The translations under genes were made by a program, and so were the position numbers. From Pogostemon cablin (lineage: Eukaryota; Streptophyta; Magnoliopsida; Lamiales; Lamiaceae): a stretch of DNA of 64,000 nucleotides. Shown in pieces: positions 57,647 through 64,000 of this stretch. The stretch is taken from the NCBI GenBank assembly GCA_023678885.1, contig CM042970.1, positions 226,355 through 290,354 of the forward strand, written 5' to 3'. The first letter of the stretch is position 1. Each line of letters begins with the position of its first letter. The notes beneath the pieces are model-generated. The model was given only the letters and a program-made list of their open reading frames with translations, did not search any database and was not told the origin of the DNA.

Positions 57647-57895
57647 TGTTAGGTATCGATCTTCGTCATCTCATCAGAATGCCTTCGCCGGAGAAGATTA
57701 AGGAAGGAGCTGAACTGACCGGTGCTCAGATTCCACACAAGAATTCAAATCCATGTTCTACCCGTTAGGGTCACAAATGGAGGTGATAAGGAACAAGGTG
57801 TAAGGCTATGGGCCAAGTTTTGAATTAACAAAACTGACCCAATACTTAAGGGAAAGAGGGCCAGCAATTTGGGCCAAAACCCAATGGGCCCAACA
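57647..57895 (-). repeat. 5' LTR of the gag-only copia element
   Basis: 249 bp. The minus-strand end CCTAACA is followed by the primer site at 57636-57645. Confidence 0.9.
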
Positions 57896-58201
57896 AACAC
57901 AACCAATAAATTCCTAGATTTTCATTTGAATTACAGGCTCCAGGTGCTTAATTAATTGGTTAAACATGGAGCAAGATAGTCATTTAACCTCTCATGTAAA
58001 GCTCCTTTTTAGTTCCTTTTTATTGTTCCATTTATGTTTGATTTTTATACATTCTTAATCAAACTATTGTTGTTCATTATAGTACAATGTGCCAATCCTA
58101 AGTTATTATATTGAGTTTCTCTGGTAAGGTTGTCGATGAACCATTTTTGTTTGAAGTTGTAATTGACCTCTTTTCCTTACGCAAACAGCTTGTAGATTGG
58201 G

Positions 58202-58870
58202 ATGCAGTACCTCGTTGTACACACGAATGGTCAATGGAGTGAATCTGAGTATGTTGGATGTGATATATGCGGTGTTCGGATAGCCCGGGGTGTGCCGACC
58301 TTGGTAAAGTTAAGGCAAATTCTCCATGAATTGTTGAAAACAGATGAGAAGTTGGTGACTTATGACATAATTCAAGTTGGGATGCTGAACGGAAGGATCA
58401 TGAGTCTACCAATTTTAAATGATAGTGATGTAGAGGAACTGTTGATTGATGACAAAGTACCAGAGCTATATATACTCAATCAATCATAGCAAATTCCTCA
58501 AGCTCCACCCATGAGGATGCCATTTGTAGAGTATTTCATGAAGTCCTGAGAGATGGAGATAATGGGGATGTGATTGAAAAGTGTGGGATATTGGGCATTT
58601 TTCGCCAATGTTATGCTCCCTGGATCCATCCCACCGTGACAGTCTTTCTTAGGCTGCAGCCGAGGATGATGATCCTCTATCAGGGCGACGGAGGTTGCAG
58701 AGTCTCAATTTTCTCTGTCTTCTAGTTATATCGATGATGAAGAGCATACCGATTTACCAAATGAATCTGTGGAGGGTGTACCCAGTTGTTGTGGAGTTAC
58801 CGACTGTGGCAAACAGTGGAGCCTTCCTTGCAAGGCTAAAATTCCGGACGTACAGGAGTGTGAAGACACA
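58202..58870 (+). pseudogene. mudrA-like transposase N-terminal remnant
   Basis: The 95-codon frame from MQYLVVHTNGQWSE ends SDVEELLIDDKVPELYIL. The pattern of an opening LVVH-x-GQW, a GRIM-SLPIL segment and SDVEEL...VPELYI is that of the N-terminal domain of Mutator-family transposases. A TAG at 58487-58489 ends it, and similar acidic text (IDDEEHTDLPNESVEG) continues in another frame to about 58800. The catalytic core is absent. It is separated from a possible 5' exon by the gag-only copia element. Confidence 0.6.
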
Positions 58871-58968
58871 ACTTTTATCACATAGGAATTTTATCAAATA
58901 ATCTATCCCAACTTTTCAATTTCTTCTTCTAGGTCAAAATATCCTAACCTATCTATATCCAGAGTTAC

Positions 58969-59625
58969 TCTCTTGTGAGACGGGTTATTTGTAAGACGGG
59001 CATGAGACGGATCAACTCATTACTAAAGTATGCTTATTGTATAGGTAAAGTATGTTTATTTGAGTGCGAATTTACCAAACTCATCTGGGAACGCCTTAAA
59101 AGCCGGATAGGGTTGAAGGTGAACCTAAGATCTGTTGCAGATGCACTCCGTAAATTTTTTGAATTACGAGGAGAAACAAGAAAGAGAAAATTGTTCCTGA
59201 TCACACTGACAGTTTTCGTCAACCAAATTTGGATAGAGAGAAATTTGCAAATGCATGGAGAGCACATGAAGAGTTACAAAGACATTGATAACATCGAATA
59301 AAATATCGTGTATCTGTTCTTGAACTATAATTCTAGTACTAACTAATCCCACCTGGGAAGAAATTGTTGTTTTTTTTCACTTGTAAGGGAAGGGCGTAAG
59401 CAATTGTAACCGATGGTTCTGAAATATAATTTACCAATTTCAGTAAAATATGCTTATTTATAGTTAAAGTATGTCAATAATAAATCAAATTATAACACAC
59501 TAAAATCATACTTTAATGCATAATCCAACATACTTTAACAACCATTAAATATATTTTATCTAAATAATAGACATACTTTAACACGTCTTACAAACCGTCT
59601 TAAGTAAATAACGTCTCACAAGAGA
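58969..59625. mobile_element. MITE with a LINE fragment inserted
   Basis: TCTCTTGTGAGACG at the left and its reverse complement CGTCTCACAAGAGA at the right are 14-bp inverted repeats. AAGTATG-rich arms flank a foreign block at about 59055-59434. Subterminal GTAAGACGGG and CGTCTTACAAAC also pair. Confidence 0.65.
59055..59434 (+). pseudogene. 5'-truncated LINE fragment (RT C-terminal region)
   Basis: The frame to 59301 reads FECEFTKLIWERLKSRIG, then FVNQIWIERNLQMHG. It resembles the zinc-binding region after the reverse transcriptase of plant LINEs (usual FFECxFxxxIW and IWxERN). The catalytic part is missing, as in most 5'-truncated LINE insertions. The end near 59434 is followed by sequence repeating the left flank (TATGCTTAT-TATAG-TAAAGTATG), which may be target duplication or MITE sequence. 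Confidence 0.6.
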
Positions 59626-60834
59626 CTTTGTCCTCTATCCATCCAAAACCTAGAAATAATTTCACCTCCCACATAATGCATCTCACCATTAATAAATTGC
59701 ATTTTGTCACCATGGTGAAAACATAAAGAGAAAAATGAATTTAAATCCGCATTTTATAAAAGTGAAAACGCATTAACCATTCAGAAATTGGCATTGCATT
59801 ACACAACATTTTATAAAAGTGAAATACAACGTTTCAATTCAATTCATAGAAGAATAATATTCGTTAAATGCAATATAATTTCCAATGATATCACACAACA
59901 CAAAGCTTACTTCTTGTAATACGATATTTTCCAATAAATAAACCATTCAGAAATTGGGATTGAATTACACGACAATGTCCACATTTTTGGAGAGAAATCC
60001 CCAAAATGGCATCAATTCAAGGCATTTCACGTATTTGAATCTCAATTCCACTTCGCAAAAAGGCCACTATTCCGTCAATATATGGCCAAAGGTTTCCAAT
60101 ATTGCAAGAGTACAAAATTTTTTGTTTTATTTTTGTAAAAAATCTGACCAGATTTCTACAACATTAGCCTATCTGAGAGTACGACTGCATAGATCGATAA
60201 TGTTTTTTTTTTTTAAGGAGCTCTGTTTTTGAAATTTCAAATAATAAAATTGCTAGTTTTTTTTTTTTTTTTTTTTTTTTAAATTTCACAAATCCATTCT
60301 AATATAATTAAACAATTCACAATCGCAGGCAGTGAAAGAACGCCCAAACTTCGAATTTAAAAATTTTGGATAACATAATTCAGGTACTATGGTGTAAAAC
60401 TCTAAACACTATCCGAACTCAAGATTGATACCAAAGATGAACTCTCCTATGATTTTGAAATATAATTTCAACATTCCTGTCGTAATTTTTGAAACCTCTA
60501 AATTATACTATACACAAAAAAGGTGTAAAATACAGAAAGACACTCAAAGATCAACCTTACTTTAGTGGTCGATTGTGATCTTCAGTTCATCTTATCTTCA
60601 CTATTCAATTCACAATTGCTTCAATATGATGGAGAAGAAGAATTAGGAGGAAATGTTGAGAAATGAGTTAGGGTATAAAACACTCAATTCACAATTCTTT
60701 AAATTTGATTTAATATCCTTTACAAAACAACGTTACTTTAGTATGATTTGGAAGGTAGATGTGACACTAAAATGTCGAGTCAGCAATCAAACAGACATTT
60801 CATGTCCGTTGGGTGCGTTTTGCACAAAGTTTAA
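59626..60834. other. Intergenic DNA, no gene recognised
   Basis: Contains a short duplicated phrase (AACCATTCAGAAATTGG at about 59776 and 59941), a poly-T run near 60259-60281, and a 71-codon frame at 60653 that resembles nothing known. Confidence 0.5.
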
Positions 60835-61105
60835 GGTGATGTTTGGTTTGGAATTATATGAGGTTTGAAAACCATGAATAATGTGTTGTATATTTGTTTT
60901 GGGTTTTGAGTATGACAGGTTTTAACTTTATGTCAAATCAATGTATTAATTTATTTAAAAAGTTAAATGAGAGATGAGAGATAAAGAGATAAAGTGTATT
61001 AATTAAGGAGAAAGAATATAGTAGGTATATATAGGGTTGATTTTAAAAATCTAAAGGGTTTTGAAAATCAAAACCTGAGTTTGAAAACCGTAAAGGAACA
61101 TTGCC
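60835..61105. mobile_element. Tourist-like (PIF/Harbinger) MITE
   Basis: 271 bp, GGTGATGTTTGG to GGAACATTGCC, flanked by TTTAA (60830-60834 and 61106-61110). It is the inverted counterpart of the 272-bp element at 42157-42428. It lies about 180 bp beyond the stop codon of the kinase gene. Confidence 0.75.
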
Positions 61106-61281
61106 TTTAATGTTCTTTTAACTTGTACACGGCTAAAATAACAGAATCACAACTTTTGTCACCAGAATGAAAGTAGCAGAGAAGTGGTAGAAGTAGGTAG
61201 GTATTTGTGTATGATGTACGCATAGAAGAAGGAAAGTATCTGATCCAGTTACAAGGGAAAACTGTTACATGTAATGCAGGA

Positions 61282-63030
61282 CTAATATTCAGTGATGGGA
61301 CGCTTCCCATGGGGATCTAATGTGAGGGTTGATGTGGCGGTGGCAGTGGCAGTGAGGGCAGTGGCAGTAGTGGAGGAAAATGATTGGGAAGATGAGGATG
61401 ATGCTCCTCTACTACTACGTGGAAGTCTATACCTGCTACCGGGGTACCCGGGTCTTGTTGGTTCTTCCTCCAATACGTTTGGCTTCTTTATGAGCATCAA
61501 CACCACACGCCCCATGTCCGGCCTGGATTTTGGATCAGACTGCACACACAACAACCCCCAAATGTATGCACATTTCTATTTGCTCCGTAGCCTTTGATGA
61601 AGAAGCTATTGTAGGATCTACTATTTCCCAACTTCGTTGCTTCTTGTAAAGCTTGTAAGCCTGCAAACGTTAGATGCGATCAGAAGCAAACTAAAGATAT
61701 TAATCAAGGAGTAAGCTGTTGTTCAAAGTGCGTTCACCTTTGTGGTGGGCTGGTTTTGTATTAATTTATTATTATCTCAAAACAAAACAGGGAAACAAAC
61801 ATGCTTTTAGCTCTTGGTATCCCCAACTAGCTATGCATACCCATTCAAGGAGGTTTCGAGAGTCAGGATCTCGGTTGAATTTAGAATTTTTTTGTCCAGT
61901 TATCAACTCCAGCACCACAACCCCAAAGATGAAAACATCAGCCTTCACAGAGAGATGGCCATGCATAAGGTACTCAGGCGCCATGTATCCGCTGTAAACA
62001 TCATAAATTTAGGCGAATGCGATTGTGTAGAGTAACATATATACTTCAAAATGAAGACATATATAACATACTTGGTACCAGCCACGCGGGTATTGACATG
62101 TGTTTGATCTTCGGGATAGAGGCGTGCCATTCCAAAATCAGCAATCTTGGGAACCCATTTATCGTCAAGTAAAATATTGCTAGCTTTGATGTCCCGGTGA
62201 ATGATGCGACAGTGAGCCTCTTCATGGAGGTAAAGCAAGCCCTTTGCAACGCCTGTTATTATATCGTACCTTCGTTTCCACTCCAGTACTTGTCGTTTAT
62301 CACTCTCTAAGAAATTACAGTATGATCACTACTGTCAAAACACTACACTACACTACACTACACTACACTTAGTTTCTTATTTCATAAACTCCACTAATTT
62401 CACAATAAACCTAGATAGATATAGTCAATTAATATCTTTGTAATAGCTAGCTAGAGAAAGAAGAACATACTGAACAAAATCTTGTCGAGGCTCTCGTTAG
62501 CAACATACTGATAAACAAGCAGCTTTTCTGCGCCGTGCGCACAATAACCCAAGAGATGCACAACGTTCCTGTGCTGCACACGCGCCAGCAGCTTTGACTC
62601 ACTTTGGAACTCCTTCTTCCCCTGTGTTGAGCTCTGCGATAGTTTCTTCACCGCCACTTGTCGCCCATCATCCAATTTTCCCTGCCCCCAAAACCAAATT
62701 AATCAAATCAAATAGTAGTAATAGAGTAGTAACCCCTCAACAACAACAACCAAAGATACATACCTTGTAAACAGGACCAAAGCCCCCTTCCCCCAGCTTC
62801 AGACTGGAGTCAAAATTATTGGTTGCTCTAACCAGGGTTTCAAAAGAAAACTCCTTCTGTTCTTGTGCCGCTAGTTTCTCCAAGTCCACTTCGTTTTGAT
62901 CTTCTATCAATAATACGACCATCAGAATTATAAACATTTATCAAACACTAACAAGATGAGATCGAATCGAATCACCTTTACTCGATTTGGATGCGAAGAT
63001 ACTTTTGAAAAAGCTTTTGGATTTGGTCAT
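61282..63030 (-). CDS. CRK-like receptor-like cytoplasmic kinase, six exons, frameshift in last exon
   Basis: Serine/threonine kinase of the cysteine-rich-receptor-kinase clade that lacks signal peptide, ectodomain and membrane segment, so probably cytosolic or membrane-attached. Exons on the minus strand: 63030-62976, 62903-62764, 62681-62471, 62306-62072, 61991-61841 and 61660-61282, all with GT-AG borders and consistent phases. It starts MTKSKSFFKSIFASK. Kinase motifs: GEGGFGPVY (P-loop), VAVKKL (lysine), HRDIKASN (RD-type catalytic loop), DFGMARL, GYMAPEYL and SVKADVFIFG. A serine/threonine-rich tail follows SRYRLPRSS. Resembles Arabidopsis At1g70740. In the last exon a run of five C on the plus strand (61555-61559) adds one base relative to the family HLGLLCVQ motif and leads to an early stop. 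This could be an assembly error or real inactivation. Confidence 0.88.
62341..62368. repeat. CACTA pentanucleotide microsatellite
   Basis: CACTA repeated about five and a half times, within the third intron of the kinase gene. Confidence 0.9.
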
Positions 63031-63252
63031 CTCATAAATTTTACTACCATTTCACCAACTGTAAATCAATCATCCATGTGGATGTAGTCCTCCTCCTGCG
63101 CTGGGAAAGAAAGAAAATTCCAAACGGAATTTCGCGTTCACCTGTAATTGAAATTTTACTCACACGTACCTACTACCTATTTATCTATGTTGTTCTTGCA
63201 CAGCAACAACATCACCACGGGAAGGATGGAATTTTCATTGACATGCTATTGC

Positions 63253-63751
63253 TAGGGATGTAACCAAAGGTCCCAACCAAGCTATTCCTGATTTATTTGG
63301 GTCTTGTTCGATAAAATGTTCGATCGAATTCATTTGTTAAGTTAAATGAGTCGAGGCCGGACTCGAATAACTTATTTGGTCGAACTAGAACCTACTAGCA
63401 TGTGGTTTGAAAGTTTGAGAACCTTTTCGTTAACGAGCTCGCAAATCTGCTCATTAAACCAATTCACGAACATGTTCATTAAGAGACTCGCATTCATGTT
63501 AGAACCTTATATAGACGAGCTCTAGAAAGCTCGAACTCGAGCTCTAACAAACTCAAGCTTGAACATAAATTATTAATAAAGAATTTTTATCGAGTCGAAC
63601 TCGAACTATTCGTGAACTCATCATTTTTCGAACGAGTCGAGCTCGAGCCTAAATATCAATAATTGAATCGACATCAAGCAGGGCAAAATATAAACGAGCC
63701 GAACTCAAGCTTGATGATATTCGGTGTGCTTCAGTTCGATTACATCCCTTA
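63253..63751. mobile_element. hAT-like MITE upstream of the kinase gene
   Basis: TAGGGATGTAACC at the left and GATTACATCCCTTA at the right form inverted ends of hAT type. The interior is rich in GAGCTCGA/CGAACTCGAG-like repeats. I could not define the 8-bp target duplication. It starts about 220 bp upstream of the kinase ATG, so it may affect its promoter. Confidence 0.6.
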
Positions 63752-64000
63752 CTTTTATTTTAGCAAAATTTATTTTATTAATCAAATTAATTCATTGATT
63801 TTTCTTTTTTATTTGGTATTTTAACTTTTAATATTTTTAAATTTAAATAAAGTGTAAATATGTCATTTATTAAGTGAAACTAAAGTGTCTTTCTGACAAA
63901 ATATTCATTGTACATTTATTCATCTTAACTTGAAACAAATTAAAATAGCAAAACGTAACCTGCTAGGGACAGAAGAAATAGTTCATTATCTAAGGAGTAT
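63752..64000. other. AT-rich intergenic DNA
   Basis: No feature recognised up to the window edge. Confidence 0.5.

Larger units (their letters stand above)
55044..57895 (-). mobile_element. Gag-only Ty1/copia element
   Basis: LTRs of 259 bp (55044-55302) and 249 bp (57647-57895) are flanked by AACAC (55039-55043 and 57896-57900). Read on the minus strand, the primer site TGGTATCAGA (complement of 57636-57645) follows the 57.6-kb LTR, the classical initiator-tRNA-Met type, and the polypurine tract AAGGTGGAGAT precedes the other LTR. Between them lies only gag; protease, integrase, RT and RNase H are absent, so it would rely on other copia elements. Confidence 0.92.

Noticed and set aside
61292..61597. 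101-codon plus-strand frame
   Set aside because: Antisense shadow of the kinase gene's last exon.
1..64000. CRISPR arrays, tRNA or rRNA genes
   Set aside because: Nothing with the required structure was seen. The tandem repeats present are short microsatellites, subterminal transposon arrays or two-copy duplications.

Overview
This is nuclear DNA of a flowering plant, most likely a eudicot. The evidence is spliced genes of plant type (an RD-type CRK-like kinase, a GH1/AT-hook HMGA-like gene), a histone H2B pseudogene, and many plant transposons: Athila-like Ty3, Ty1/copia, Stowaway and Tourist MITEs, hAT, CACTA, Mutator-like and LINE. The Stowaway termini (CTCCCTCCGTCCC type) are common in asterids such as Lamiales, but that is only a hint. 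No rRNA, tRNA, organelle or bacterial sequence was recognised.

Layout. 1-3.7 kb: AT-rich DNA, MITEs and a solo Athila-like LTR with a 5-bp target duplication. 3.7-15.6 kb: a degenerate Athila-like Ty3 element with both LTRs and decayed gag, protease, RT, RNase H and integrase. 15.85-21.4 kb: a truncated histone H2B pseudogene split by a Ty1/copia element with near-equal LTRs and a GAAGC target duplication. 21.7-30.7 kb: remnants of a second Ty3 element, split by a 6.8-kb Athila-like element that keeps only gag and protease. 31.2-41 kb: AT-rich spacer and many MITEs, plus a 977-bp Pack-MULE-like element (9-bp target duplication) carrying the 5' part of an F-box gene. 41.0-41.65 kb: an HMGA-like gene with a short intron and no visible start codon. 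42.1-47.5 kb: nested insertions, with a hAT element inside the terminus of a CACTA element that itself lies in a Stowaway MITE, and a solo copia LTR inside the CACTA. 47.5-52.8 kb: one end of a second CACTA element and a decayed UBA5-like exon. 52.8-54.5 kb: Stowaways nested in Stowaways. 54.5-59.6 kb: a mudrA-like remnant interrupted by a gag-only copia element on the minus strand, then a MITE holding a LINE fragment. 60.8-63.8 kb: a Tourist MITE, a six-exon CRK-like cytoplasmic kinase gene on the minus strand, and a hAT-like MITE upstream of it.

Only two loci could be functional host genes. The kinase has all catalytic motifs but a one-base frameshift in its last exon. The HMGA-like gene has an intact globular domain and four AT-hook-like motifs but no recognisable ATG. 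Everything else recognised is transposon, captured gene fragment or pseudogene. No wholly new system was found. The strongest leads are the Pack-MULE-like capture, two stem-loop families tied to the priming or polypurine ends of the Ty3 elements, two retroelements reduced to gag or gag-protease, and the order of insertion that the nests allow to be read.
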